A stretch of DNA of 64,000 nt, taken from NCBI GenBank assembly GCA_007570785.1, contig ML660201.1:33665840-33729839 (forward strand), read 5' to 3'. This stretch comes from Antilocapra americana (lineage: Eukaryota > Chordata > Mammalia > Artiodactyla > Antilocapridae). Position 1 is the first letter of the stretch, and every line of letters begins with the position of its first letter. The notes under the pieces were generated by a model, which had not been told where the DNA came from, did no database searches, and saw only the letters and a list, made by a program, of their open reading frames with translations. The position numbers and the translations under genes are program-made. Positions 34,612 to 45,615 of this stretch are shown here, piece after piece.

Positions 34612-35558
34612 TAGTGCTCACCAGCACTGTTGTGTATTAAATGGGGCTTTAGTGCCCTCAAATACGTAGACTATATTACTTTATGAAAATAATGGGATAG
34701 TCCTTCATGTTTATCTTACCAAGCAGAAGTGTCAGGGGTACCTCCCTTTTTTGAATTGCAGTAGGCTGCCCTTATGAAATTTGAAGTGAATTTTAACCAT
34801 CTAATCTGATCACATTCTTTACCCACATCTTATCTAGAGTAGCATATTGTAAAGACAGAGAACACAGCAAAACAGATGCAAATACAATGTTTTCTAAGTT
34901 AGCATTCACTTTTTTATGTATTTTATACAAAAGTCATCTGTCATTGGGACAGAAGCTTTTGATCCATATAAAATATTTTAAATTGGAATTTAAAAAAGCA
35001 TCACAGACATTTTTGGGTTTTAATGGAAGGGAGAATTGCTTTGCAGGGATTCTGTCACTTGGTGGAAATTGACTTCCAGTGGTTCTTATCAACCTGCAGT
35101 AATACATTGACACTCTTACTTTCCAAGAGAATTTATTCTATTCAGTTTTACTCTTGTTCTAGACTGAACTGGCCTTTCAGTTTTGTTATTATGCATTTGC
35201 TAGGCTTCTTTGTTTTTATTTTTGTTTTGTTTTTGGTCTGTGTGTGTGATTTTAATGACTTGTTTTAGATATCCTGACCTGCCATCTAGCATGGCCATTA
35301 TGAGAGTTTGACTTCAGTTCTGAAAGGCATGGAAAGTCGTTTCAGATAAAAATTCTATTTTAGACCAAAAGACTAGAAAACTTCCTTCCTGTATATGTGT
35401 TATAGAAGCTAGTCTTTCTGTTGATTGTTTAAAGTGAAGGAATAATTGTCATTTTGAGAATTAAAGTGCAATCAATGTTGTAGATACTTGATTATAATGA
35501 GCCTAGGCTTTTACAAGATTTCTTTGAATGATGAGGTTGTCAAATAGGCTCTTTAGTT
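34612..35558. other. Unique AT-rich sequence, no gene seen
   Basis: No repeat family or convincing coding frame recognised. Confidence 0.4.
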
Positions 35559-35755
35559 TATGTTCAGTTGCTCAGTCATGTCCGACCCTTTGCAACCCCA
35601 TGGACTGTAGCCTACTAGGCTCCTCTGTCCATGGGATTCTTCAGGCAAGAATACTGGAGTGAGGTGCCATTGCCTTCTCCAGGGTGTCTTCCCAACTGAG
35701 GGATCGAACCCAGGTCTCCTGCATCTTAATTCATTGAAGGCAGATTCTTATAGTC
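35559..35755 (-). mobile_element. Bov-tA SINE
   Basis: TTGCTCAGTCATGTCCGACC, TGGACTGTAGCCTACTAGGC, CAAGAATACTGGAGTGAGGT and GATCGAACCCAGGTCTCCTG in antisense order. Confidence 0.9.
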
Positions 35756-36154
35756 AGCAGATTTTCTTTTTTTTTTAAGAAGAGTAACTTGGTAAGCTTT
35801 TAATAACTATGTTTGCATAATTAAAGTATAACAGATGCACATTAAATTAATAATAGCTGTTGCTTTAGAAGGTGAATTTGGAGAGTGAGAATGAGGGAGG
35901 AAGGTACTTTCACTTTATACACTTTATATTTAAAAAGCTTATATTGCTTTGGGATTAATTGACTAAACTAAAATGTATGAAGAATTGAGAAAGCATATAA
36001 CCTAAAAATCTTAAAATAATAAAGTATGCCTGAAGTTTATTATTTGCTTTATATTTTCAAAATTCTTTCTAAAAGTTATATTTTGTCAGATATTTTTCTA
36101 ATGAAATTTGGTTCATGAATGACTAGGGGTACTTTTGTTTATGTGTGTGTGTGT

Positions 36155-36358
36155 TATTTTTTGTTTTAATTGCAGTGTAATTGCTTTACACTGTTATGTT
36201 GGTTTCTGCGGTACAACAATGTGTATCAGCTACATGTATACATATATCACCTCCCTCCCACCCCCCATCCCAGCCCTCTAGATCATCACAGAGCACCAAG
36301 CTGAGTTCCCTGTGCTATACAGCACTTTCCATTAGCTATCTATTTAACACGTAGTAGC

Positions 36359-36403
<45 letters not shown>

Positions 36404-36475
36404 GTATGTGTGTGTATGTCATTCCTAATCCCTCAGTTCGCCCTATGTCCTACCCTCCTTTTCCCTCCCTGGTGT
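36155..36475 (-). mobile_element. L1 3' end with expanded (TG)n
   Basis: TTTTAATTGCAGTGTAATTG, TTGGTTTCTGCGGTACAACA, TGAGTTCCCTGTGCTATACA and CCATTAGCTATCTATTTAAC are antisense L1 3' UTR. A (TG)n run occupies 36361-36419 inside it. Confidence 0.8.
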
Positions 36476-36477
36476 GT

Positions 36478-36496
36478 GGGGGTGGGGGGTGGGGGG
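36478..36496 (+). repeat. G-rich tract
   Basis: Three runs G5-T-G6-T-G6 follow directly on the L1 remnant. A fourth run needs a shorter G pair upstream, so quadruplex formation is only possible. Confidence 0.5.
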
Positions 36497-36682
36497 TGCT
36501 TTTGATCTGCTTTAACCATCCAGAATTCTTCCTGTGATATGTCCTTAGAGCACAATAGTATTCAGTGATCTTGATCACTGGTGTAATAGTTCACATTAAA
36601 CAGTGCTTTCCATAATGTGTATAATAAATATTTCTGTGAGAGAAAAGTTAGGAAAGTTGATCATCAGTACCATGTGATTTAG

Positions 36683-36891
36683 CTTCCCTGGTGGCTCAAA
36701 GGTTAAAGCGTCTGCCTCCAATGCGGGAGACCTGATTTCGATCCCTGGGTTGGGAAGATCCCCTGGAGAAGGAAATGGCAACCCACTCCAGTATTCTTGC
36801 CTGGAGAATCCCATGGATGAAGGAGCCTGGCAAGCTACAGTCCACAGGGTCTCAAAGAGTCAGACATGACTGAGCGACTTCCCTTTCACTG
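36683..36891 (+). mobile_element. Bov-tA SINE
   Basis: CTTCCCTGGTGGCTCAAAGG, TTTCGATCCCTGGGTTGGGA, GGCAACCCACTCCAGTATTC and AAGAGTCAGACATGACTGAG. Bounded by TGTGATTTAG (36673-36682) and TGTGGTTTAG (36892-36901), a 9/10 target duplication. Confidence 0.95.
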
Positions 36892-36894
36892 TGT

Positions 36895-37090
36895 GGTTTA
36901 GGAGCCAGAGGGACTGGGTTTAAATTCTGGCTACATTGCATTCTAGTTTTGTGACCTTGGGCCAATTACCAGATCTCCGTCTGTGCTTTACCTTACTAAT
37001 CTGTGAAATACACACTAGTATTACCCCCAAAGAGTTGATGTAGGATGTAAATGAGTTTATTTACATCAAGCACTTTGAAGCACTTATTAT
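36895..37090 (+). repeat. MIR SINE
   Basis: GGGTTTAAATTCTGGCTACA, TTGTGACCTTGGGCCAATTA, CCTTACTAATCTGTGAAATA and GTTGATGTAGGATGTAAATG. Confidence 0.8.
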
Positions 37091-37119
37091 GTAAAGCACT
37101 TTATTTATGTAAAACATTG

Positions 37120-37650
37120 TATCTGTTAGCTTGTGCTGCATAACAAAGTACCCCAAAATTTAGTAGATTTGATCAATATTTCTTTACGATTTCTCTTAAT
37201 TCAGGCAGGCATGGTGCATGCCTTCTGATCTTATCCTCTGGGGCTGGGTTGGGCTATTGGATGCTGTTAGTAGGATCACAGCTGTGACAGCAGGAGCTGA
37301 ACTTGTTTACATGGTCGTCATAGGTTTCTGAACAGGAGCAAGAGGGCAAAGCCCGAGTGCACAGTTGTTTTTAAAGCCTCTACTTTAGTTATAGTTGCTC
37401 ATATTTCCTCTGGAGAGGGCATGGTATCCCTTTCCAGTATTCTTGCCTGGGAAATCCCGCGGACAGAGGAGCCTAGAGAGCAGTGGTCCATAGGGTTGCA
37501 GCATGGCATGCAACTGAGCACGCACGCAGGCACGCTAATAGTTCATTGGTCCGAGCATATCCTATAACCACGCCCAAGCACGTTCTCTAAGCAAGCCCAA
37601 AGCCTTTCTGGGAGGGGATACTTCAAGAGTACTGGCCGGGAAATCACTCA
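37120..37650 (+). repeat. Ancient LTR-like repeat, same family as at 3630, split by a SINE
   Basis: TCTGTTAGCTTGTGCTGCAT, AACAAAGTACCCCAAAATTT and AGTAGATTTG match the head of the repeat near 3630. After the SINE it continues with AGTTCATTGGTCCGAGCATA and TGGGAGGGGATACTTCAAGA. Confidence 0.5.
37408..37530 (+). mobile_element. Bov-tA SINE fragment
   Basis: CTGGAGAGGGCATGGTATCC, CCAGTATTCTTGCCTGGGAA, GCGGACAGAGGAGCCTAGAG. The head is missing and the tail is degenerate. Confidence 0.8.
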
Positions 37651-38284
37651 GACCGTTTTTGCAGACAGTCTGCTTCAAGCACGCTATAAGCATTAGCTGC
37701 TACTATTACTATTATTATTCTTATTAATATTAACTCTCCAACATAAAGCTCCTAAAAGAAAAGACATATTCAGGTAAAGCTCTTGATGTATCTTCAGTTA
37801 GTCATTAGCACTTGCTGTTTCCAAATATTGTGGGAGCCTCGAAAATTAATACTTGCAACAAGAGAGTTTTTAAGAGGAGCTTATTCTGCAGGGCTGAAAT
37901 TATTGTTTTTGTTACAAACTGTAGCTGTCCCTACTGGTCTCCCTGGGAGCATTTTGCAGGTTATAAAATACAGCGATTACTATGGTAATCATATTGCAAG
38001 TATAAAATGGCTTTGACCTACTTGTTAAAATGCAGTGTGTATTAAAATAAAGACTGTGAGCTTAAAGCTAAATGAACTCAGAATAAAAACAGAGCAACAG
38101 ATCCAAAGTGCTGGTAAGATCTTCAAAAGGAGAGGAGAGCATTTGATAAAGAGGATGCGTTTTTCCTCATTCTCTTCACTTTCCCCTTGGTCTGATGACC
38201 TCTGGGAAATAACACCATCTCAGAAAGCATTTCTGTTCTCTGCCTGACTTGAAGACAGAAATATATTTTTTTTAATAGTACAAG
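37651..38284. other. Unique sequence with a palindromic X-box-like site
   Basis: No repeat family recognised. GATTACTATGGTAATC at 37975-37990 is a 16-base near-palindrome of the RFX X-box type. Confidence 0.35.
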
Positions 38285-38440
38285 TTATCATTTGCAGAGC
38301 CACATTGTACCAGTCCCATGCTAGGTTTTTTAAGACACTGTTTTGCTTTGTCATCATAATACTTCCCCTCAATAGGAATTATTATTCTCTTTCTGTCATT
38401 GAGGAAGCTGAGGCTAAGAATAAATGACTTGGCTCAGCCC
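38285..38440 (-). repeat. MIR SINE
   Basis: GTCATTGAGGAAGCTGAGGC, TAAGAATAAATGACTTGGCT, with a degenerate CCAGTCCCATGCTAGG on the left. Confidence 0.6.
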
Positions 38441-38819
38441 TGAAAATTCCTGCCCTCAGATGCTTGGATCTGTAAGGACATGTGAATCAGGATACCTGAG
38501 ACCCATAACAAATTGGTTACAATTATGCAAATTGATCTGTACATTTGTACCTTGACTTAATCATTTATTCAAGGATCATTGATTGTGTGCCTGTTGTGTG
38601 TTCCGCAGCATACTGATTGCTTTGTGGGTCAACAGAGAAGCACCTAAGAAGGGGCTTCTAGGCATAGGAAAGCTTCCCAGATGTCAAAAATGCATGGAAG
38701 ATGAGTGGGCAGTACTTCAAGGGAAAGGATGGTGCTGGGTTTCAGGTACCTGGATTAGTAAGAATGAGAAACCAGAGAACCTACAAACAGGGCAGCTTAG
38801 CAAAGTTGGAGGACAATTT

Positions 38820-39240
38820 TGGTAAAGACAGTTGGCATTGTAAGGGTCAGATCCTGAAGGTTTCTTGCAGTCAAGGCCCTTTATCTGAGGACACGAGGGA
38901 ACTAGTAGAGTATTGAGAAGGAGTGCCATGATCATATGGATCTCTGAGCAAGATCACTCCAGACACAGTGTATAAAATGGGATTGGGATGGGATGGGATG
39001 GGAGGAGAGCCAAGACCTCTGATGGTGAGTCAGATTGATGCAGCAGCCCAGGAAACAGAGAAAAGACCCTGGACTAGGGCACGGTGGCCAAGGGGCCTTT
39101 AGAAGCTGTTTGGAAGTGGGGGGGAATGGGAGGAGCTAAGGATGCCATCCAGTGTCTGACCTAGAAGTTGGGGTAGTTGCACAGAGGGAGAAAATTTGGA
39201 AGACGATAATGATCCATAGTGGATATGGTGAATTTTGTGC
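38820..39240. repeat. L2-like LINE fragment with GGGAT repeats
   Basis: AAGATCACTCCAGACACAGT, GCAGCCCAGGAAACAGAG and AGGAGCTAAGGATGCCATCC resemble the L2 body. A short (GGGAT)n run at 38980-39002 interrupts it. Confidence 0.35.
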
Positions 39241-39505
39241 CTGTGGGACTTCGAGAACTCCCCTAAAAGGAAGCACAGAGAAAGAAGAGCCTTCAAGGAA
39301 ACTGGAGAAGTTGCCTCCTCACTTTGCTCTGAAGCTCTAGTGGCAAAATATTTAAAAGTTCAAGTATTTAACACGAGTGACTCTCGGCATTTGATGATTT
39401 CTGGAAACAATGGGCAGAGTAGAGCTGAGTAGGTTGACATGCTTCAGTTGCTTTGTTCTTTGTCTGTGTTCTTTTTTCCTTTCCTGAATTTAAAGAAGAA
39501 AAATC

Positions 39506-39778
39506 AGGGCTTCCCTGGTGGCTTAGTGGTAAAGAATCCACCTACCAGTGCAGGGGACATGGGTTCAATGCCCGGTCCAGGAAGATCCCACATGCCGCAG
39601 AGCAGCTACTGAAGCCCATGTGTCTAGATACTGTGGCTCCACAACAAGAGAAACCATTGCAATGAGAAGTCCTTGCACCACGACTGGAGAGTAGCTCCTG
39701 TTCTCTGCAGCTAGAGAGAGCTGGTGCCCTGTGATGAAGATCCAGCACAGCCATAAATAAATCTTTAAAAAAAAAAAT
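39506..39778 (+). mobile_element. CHR-type tRNA-Glu SINE
   Basis: Head GGGCTTCCCTGGTGGCTTAG as in Bov-tA, but the body is CHR: CAGAGCAGCTACTGAAGCCC, CACAACAAGAGAAACCATTG, CAATGAGAAGTCCTTGCACC, CAGCACAGCCATAAATAAAT and an A11 tail. This is an older cetartiodactyl SINE. Confidence 0.9.
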
Positions 39779-40841
39779 TCAGCCAGATTAAAGCATAGGT
39801 CTAGGTTAAGAGAGGGAATCATCAATACATTTACTTCAGCAAAAGACAAATTGACTTTATCTACCTTGGATCAATTGGGATCATTTGGAAGGAGCTTTTT
39901 CTTCCCAGTAGAGTTGTGTTGAGAAAGGATCTAGGGTTGGTTTCAGGCCCAGTTGCAAGGAGTGTTGTGATCAGTTAGAGGTCTTTACTGTGAAAGCTGT
40001 CCTTGGGTAATAACATAGCTGACAGACATTCTGTACCCTTCTCTAAAGACTCCGTTACTAAGAGTAATAATTTTCCAGAAGCTCTTACATTTCATCTCTC
40101 GCAGTATGCATTTACGCAATATGAATCCTGCCCTCCTTGTTCCTGGTACTCTGCTTGGTAACCCCAGGGCCTCAGTTTGGTCTCATTAGCATAACTCACT
40201 AGGGAGCTGAATGTGGCCAGAATGAAGGTTTACTTTTTACAGCCGGATCATTTCTGTGCTACCCAGGGAAGCTTATAAGTTCGAGCTCCCAGTTTTGCCC
40301 ATAATTATTTGTTCTTTAACATGGATGATTTTGAGGCATAATTGGCCCCAAGTATTTCAATTTTCAGTCACATTAATTGACCCTCTAATAATTACAGAAA
40401 GGAAAAGAATGTACACATAGGTTAGCTGATAAATTTAGGTCCCAGGAGCTCTATTTCCTGATATTATCCTGGAAATAAATCTGAAGGTGAAAGCTTCCTA
40501 CAGCAAGTAGATTTTAAGTGTTGAGTTATTTAAATTTTTTAATCATGGTGAAGAGCAACTGAGTCAGTAAAGTGATTCCTTTGATTTGACTTGTTTTAGT
40601 TAATGATGTATACATACTCCACTGTGTTCATCATTTTCCTAAAGAAAGGTAATTCTTAAAATACTCTTGTTGACTTTCCAGAGGAGGGTAGAATATTCAT
40701 TCAGTGGGTAGTGGTAATGGAAGATTTCCTTGGAAAACTCCTAGTTTGGGTCTTCTAACCAGGAGACTAACCATCAAGTCCAGTGACCAGAAATGTCAAG
40801 CTTTATTTATATCTAGAGGGGAGGAGTAGTGTATGTAAATC
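39779..40841. other. Unique sequence with clustered homeobox-type AT motifs
   Basis: No repeat family or coding frame. ATAATTATTTG, CATTAATTGA and TAATAATTAC cluster at 40300-40400. Confidence 0.35.
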
Positions 40842-40990
40842 CTCTTCAGTCTTGTCTGAGTCATTGCGATCCTATGGAGTCTAGTCCGCCAGGCTCCTCT
40901 GCCCATGGGAGTCTCCAAGCAAGAAGTGGAGTGGGTTGCCGTTTCCTTCTCCAGGGTATCTTCCTGATCCAGGGATTGAACCCACAGGAG
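40842..40990 (-). mobile_element. Bov-tA SINE, head missing
   Basis: TCATTGCGATCCTATGGAGT, GTCCGCCAGGCTCCTCTGCC, GTGGAGTGGGTTGCCGTTTC and TGATCCAGGGATTGAACCCA. Confidence 0.88.
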
Positions 40991-41048
40991 GAGTAGTAAG
41001 AGAATGTAAAATACAAGGAGACTTGAGACTTTTTGTCTGGCAGCTCAT

Positions 41049-41473
41049 GTTGTTGTTCAGTCACTAAGTCATGTCCAACTCTTTGTGACCCCATAGACTG
41101 AAGCATGCCAGGCTTCCCTGTCCTTCCCTATCTCCCAGAGTTTGCTCACATTCATGTCCAGTGAGTCAGTAATGCCTTCCAACCATCTCATCCTCTGTTG
41201 GCCCCTTCTCCTCTTGCCCTCAGTCTTTCCCAGCATCAGGGTCTTTTCTAGTGAGTCATCTCTTCACATCAGGTGGCCAAAGTATTGGAGTTTCAGCTTC
41301 AACATCAGTTCTTCCAATGAATATTCAGGGTTGATTTCCTTTAGGATTGACTGGTTTGATCCCTTTGCTGTCCAAGGGACTCTCAAGAGTCTTCTCCAGC
41401 ACCACAGTTCAAAAGCATCAATTCTTTGGCCCTCAGCCTTTTATGGTCCAACTCTCACATCTGCACATGAGTA
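41049..41473 (-). mobile_element. BovB 3' end, heavily truncated, 12-base target duplication
   Basis: Bounded by CTGGCAGCTCAT at 41037-41048 and 41474-41485. Contains only the last 425 bases of BovB: TTGTTCAGTCACTAAGTCAT to CCAACTCTCACATCTGCACA. There is no RT core, only the C-terminal tail of the frame. Confidence 0.96.
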
Positions 41474-41587
41474 CTGGCAGCTCATAGTAACTGATGAAGT
41501 GCTTGACCCTGAGAGTTAGTGACCCATGAGAGGTCACCTTGATTTGAGTGTGTCAAATGATCATCAATGAGAGTGATCTTGTGTAAG

Positions 41588-42020
41588 TCATTTTTTTTTA
41601 AACTTTTTATTTTGCATTGGGTATAGCCAATAAACAATGCTGTAGTAGTTTCAGGTGGACAGCAAAGGGGTCAGCCATACTTAAACATGTACCCATTCTT
41701 GCCCAAATTCCCCCTCCTATCCAGGCTGCCGCATAACATTGAGCAGAGTTCCCTGTGCTATACAATAGGACTTTGTTGCTTATCCATTTTAAATATAGCA
41801 CTGTGTATATGTCCATCCCAAACTCCCTAACTGTCCCTTCTCCTCATTCTTTCCCCCTGCCCCCCACCAACCATAAGTTTGTTCTCTAAGTCTGTGAGTC
41901 TGTTTCTGTTTTGTGAATGAGTTCTTTTATTTTTTTTGGTGAATAAGTTCATTTGTATCATTTCCTTTTTGATTCCACATATACAGGGTGTCATACAATA
42001 TTTTTTTCTCTGACTTTCAT
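41588..42020 (-). mobile_element. L1 3' end, 5'-truncated
   Basis: TTTTATTTTGCATTGGGTAT, TAGTTTCAGGTGGACAGCAA, CAGAGTTCCCTGTGCTATAC, ATAAGTTTGTTCTCTAAGTC, GAGTCTGTTTCTGTTTTGTG, antisense ruminant L1. Confidence 0.85.
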
Positions 42021-42559
42021 ATAAGGCATTATTGAAATGCATGTGGTTCTTTTGAATGCGTGTGCATTACTCCAAGTAACTTCATAACATGGATTTGGCA
42101 GTGGTTTGCGATTCCTCTTATCCCCTTAGGTGGGGGTGAGGGGTGGGGACCCCCGGCCATCAATCAGTAATGATTTACTAAGAGTTTACAGTGGGCTGTT
42201 AAAGCATATGTGAAAAATTCAGAAGATCCTTCAAGAGGTAACCACTGTCTTCCCACTGATTTCTATGGAAGAGGAAGAGAAGGAGGTGAGCAGATAGACA
42301 AAACGTGAACCTTCAGGACATACTCAGTGGTAGAGCAGCAGTTTATCCATGTGAGATGTCACACAAAGTTCTCCAGGCAGCAGGATTAACAGTGCAGTGA
42401 GTCAGAGAAACTTGCAGTAGCCTGGCTCGCCCTCTGAGTAGGTTAGGGAAAGGCCTCCTGGAGAAGGAAGGATTGAAGCAGGACCTCGGAGGCTTGCAGG
42501 GTCGAGGCTGTGTTTCCTGTGGCCACACAGCAGATGACCACTAATTTTGTGGCCTCAGA

Positions 42560-43125
42560 CAATACCTGTATATTTTCTCATGATGCTGCAGGGCAGCCTG
42601 TGGTTGTCTTCTCTGCCCATATTCTCTAAAAGCTGAAATCCAGGTGTTTCCATCTGCTTCTGTTCTCATCTGCCCATCTTCCAAGCTCATTAAGCTGTTG
42701 GCAGGATTCACTTCCTTATGGTGGTGGGACTGAAGTCCCTGTTTCCCAGCTGACTGTCACCCAAGAGCTTTCAGGTGAAAGTTAAAAATTAAAAGCTGTC
42801 AGCAATGTTTAGGTCTTTACCATGTGGCCCCCTTCATCTTCAAAGTCAATGGCTGAGAATCTCTTCCACCAGATGCCCCCTCACCCTTTCAATCTCTGTG
42901 TCCAAGAAGATCTTGGGGTCTTCCAAGGGGTGATGGGATTAGGTCAGGCTCACTGAGGATAATCTCCTCAGTTTAAGGTCAGTTGATTTGGGACCTCAGG
43001 TTACAGTTGCAGAATTCCTTCACAGCAGCACCTAGATCAGTGTTTGAAAAATTGGGAGAAGGCATGTGTATGCCCCAAGGCAGACATCTTGGGGGCCATA
43101 TCAGAATTCTGCCTCCCCCTTGGTT
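42560..43125 (+). repeat. Ancient LTR-like repeat, family not assigned
   Basis: GATGGGATTAGGTCAGGCTC, GAGGATAATCTCCTCAGTTT, GGTTACAGTTGCAGAATTCC and the ending GGGGGCCATATCAGAATTCT resemble a dispersed mammalian LTR-like repeat. Confidence 0.4.
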
Positions 43126-43838
43126 AGATAGTAAGCCTTAAATGTCCAAGCTGGAAACTAAATTAATTATCAAAGCTTTATCTCCTAATGTGTATTGCGT
43201 GAACAGCCTGGAATTGGGAGAAGACCCTTTTAAAGGGAATGAACTTCAGAGTGGCCAGATAGTGATATAGAATTGGAGGGAACTCATTGGCTGGCATGTT
43301 TCATGATCTCAACCCTTAACTACCTCCCTCTCCCTTCTTTCATTCTCTGGAAAACTCTCCTTTCTCTCCCTTCTTTTCTTTCACATATACAGGCAGGTTT
43401 TCCCAAGAGTCCACATTCTCCATGGAGTGATTCTGCTGCCTAGGGGCATTTGCTTATGTCTGGAGATATTTGGGGTCATCATAAGTATCGGGGATACTGG
43501 AGGCATCCAGTGGGTAGAGGCCAGGGATGCTATTCAATATCCTGCAAGCACAGGACAGCCCCTCCAACCAAGAATCATCCAGTCCCCATGTTGATGCTGC
43601 CAGGGTTGATTATCTTAACAAAATGTCTCTTTTCTGCCGCTCCTGGATCTCTCTTAAGCCTCCACAGTTTTGCTCGTACAATTGCATCTGCCTGAACGTG
43701 CTTCTCCTCTGTTCCATCTCAAGGATTCGTCCTCGTTCTTTGAAAGTTGATTCTACCATCACTTTCTTGTGCTGGTCCAGGTCACTCTCTCCACAGTACA
43801 TTTTCACACCCAGGGTACATCACTCAGTGCTTTATCAA

Positions 43839-43900
<62 letters not shown>

Positions 43901-43901
43901 A
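43839..43901 (+). repeat. (TG)n(TA)n microsatellite
   Basis: TG repeat with one TT interruption, ending in (TA)5. Confidence 0.95.
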
Positions 43902-43904
43902 TCT

Positions 43905-44045
43905 GTCTCTCTGACAAGACTGTGGGTTCCTCTTGAGTGTGAACTGTGTTTGTTTTAATATCTGTGTCCCCAGAGCTCATTACTATAATGTCTTGTGTAT
44001 AGTAGATGCTCAGTAGGTGTCAGGTGGACAGGTGGATGGATAAAT
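43905..44045 (+). repeat. L2 3' end
   Basis: GACTGTGGGTTCCTCTTGAG, TATCTGTGTCCCCAGAGCTC, TTGTGTATAGTAGATGCTCA. Confidence 0.65.
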
Positions 44046-44189
44046 GTATGAGCACCTGCAAAGTTCATAGACACGAATTACCATCAGTTCTCAGTTTCCG
44101 CTCAGTCTTTCTTCCAAGTGCATCTTGCGACCAAGATCCAGCAGTTGACATAGAGTGGTCTGCACATGTGATGGTGCTTCTGGGGGATC

Positions 44190-44365
44190 TGGGAGCAGGA
44201 TAGCCCTGTTTGGGCTCCCAGCACAGCCACTTACAAACTGTGTTATAAGAGGCAGGTTACTTAACCTTTCTGTATCTCAGTTTCCTCCTCTGAAAATGGG
44301 GATCTTCATAGTTGCTGCTTCAGTGGGCTGTGGGAAGGATTCAGTGAGAGAGTTCTGTTATACTC
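44190..44365 (+). repeat. MIR SINE
   Basis: AGCACAGCCACTTACAAACT, AGGTTACTTAACCTTTCTGT, ATCTCAGTTTCCTCCTCTGA, AAATGGGGATCTTCATAG, GGATTCAGTGAGAG. Confidence 0.88.
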
Positions 44366-44617
44366 AAGAGTGGAAGGAAATGTGGGGGGGAGGGGGGTAT
44401 TCATTTGCATAAAGCATCCTTGTTTTCCAAATGCGAAATAAATGAACACCCAACACCCTCAAAAAACAATAGATGCAGGTCAGCATGGCTTAATGTGGGA
44501 GATACCTCCAAAGTCATGCCTCTGAAAATTCAGGGTGAGAATGTTCCAGTAACCACCAAGAAAAGAAATGTCAGAATTTACGCCCAGAAAATGAAAATGC
44601 TGATACCTAGATCTCAT

Positions 44618-44987
44618 GATTGATGCTTTTGAACTGTGGTATTGGAGAAAACTCTTGAGAGTCCCTTGGACTGCAAGGAGATCCGCCCAGTCAATTCTAG
44701 AGGAAATCAGTCCTGAATATTCATTGGAAAGACTGATGCTGAAGCTGAAACTCCAGTACTTTGATGACCTGATGCAAGGAACTGACTCAGTGGAAAAGAC
44801 CCTGATGCTGGGAAAGATTGAAGGCAGGATGAGAAGGGGATAAAGAAGATGAGATGATTGGATGGCATCAACAACTCGATGGACATGAGTTTGAGTAAGC
44901 TGCAGGAGTTGGTGATGGACAGAGAGGCCTGGCATGCTCCAGTCCATGGGGTCACAGAGAGTTGGACATGACTGAGAGACTGAAATA
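44618..44987 (+). mobile_element. BovB 3' end, heavily truncated, 9-base target duplication
   Basis: Bounded by AGATCTCAT at 44609-44617 and 44988-44996. The remaining frame (44616-44843) is the C-terminal tail of the polyprotein (LLRVPWTARRS, GKIEGRMRRG) ending in a stop. Tail GACTGAGAGACTGAAATA. Confidence 0.95.
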
Positions 44988-45093
44988 AGATCTCATATTC
45001 ATACAGATTACCTCTGTTAAAAATGTTCTTTAAAGTTTGAGGCATCAGTTTTCCCTATAAACTGGAAAGTTTGCCTTTTAATTTAGGAATAGT

Positions 45094-45207
45094 CTCTAAT
45101 AGCTTATTTGGTAAAGAATCAGCCTGCAGTGCAGGAGACCCTGATTTGATTCATGGGATGGGAAGATCCCCTGGAGAAGGGATAGGCTACCAATTCTCGT
45201 TTTCTTG
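45094..45207 (+). mobile_element. Bov-tA SINE, 3'-truncated, first of a tandem pair
   Basis: GGTAAAGAATCAGCCTGCAG, TTGATTCATGGGATGGGAAG, GGAGAAGGGATAGGCTACCA. Stops before the BovB-like tail and is followed immediately by a second copy. Confidence 0.88.
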
Positions 45208-45412
45208 GACTTCCTTTGTGGCTCAGGTGGTAAAGAATCTACCTGCAATGCTAAAGACCTGGGTTTGATCCCTGGGTTGGGAAGATCCCCTGGAGAAGGG
45301 ATAGGCTACCCACTTCAGTTTTCTAGCCTGGAGATTTCCATGGACTCTATAGTCCATGGGGTCTCAAAGAGTCAGAAATGACTTAGCGACTTTCCCTTTC
45401 ACTTTTCAGTTT
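45208..45412 (+). mobile_element. Bov-tA3-type SINE, second of a tandem pair
   Basis: ACTTCCTTTGTGGCTCAGGT, GGTTTGATCCCTGGGTTGGG, GGGATAGGCTACCCACTTCA, CTATAGTCCATGGGGTCTCA. Both copies share the GGCTACC subfamily variant. Confidence 0.92.
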
Positions 45413-45615
45413 AGAATCACGTTGTCAGGAATGAGTAGGGCATAACCCCCCTCAACACCACCAAGGTGGTCCTGGTCAAATTGAGCTTGAAAGATTTTTC
45501 CATATTTGTTGTTGCTCAGTTGCTAAGTCAGGTCCACCTCTTTTATTATTAAGACCAATTTAAAACATAATCAATAATAGAAAGAATATTATAATGAATC
45601 CCTATGTAATAGGTT

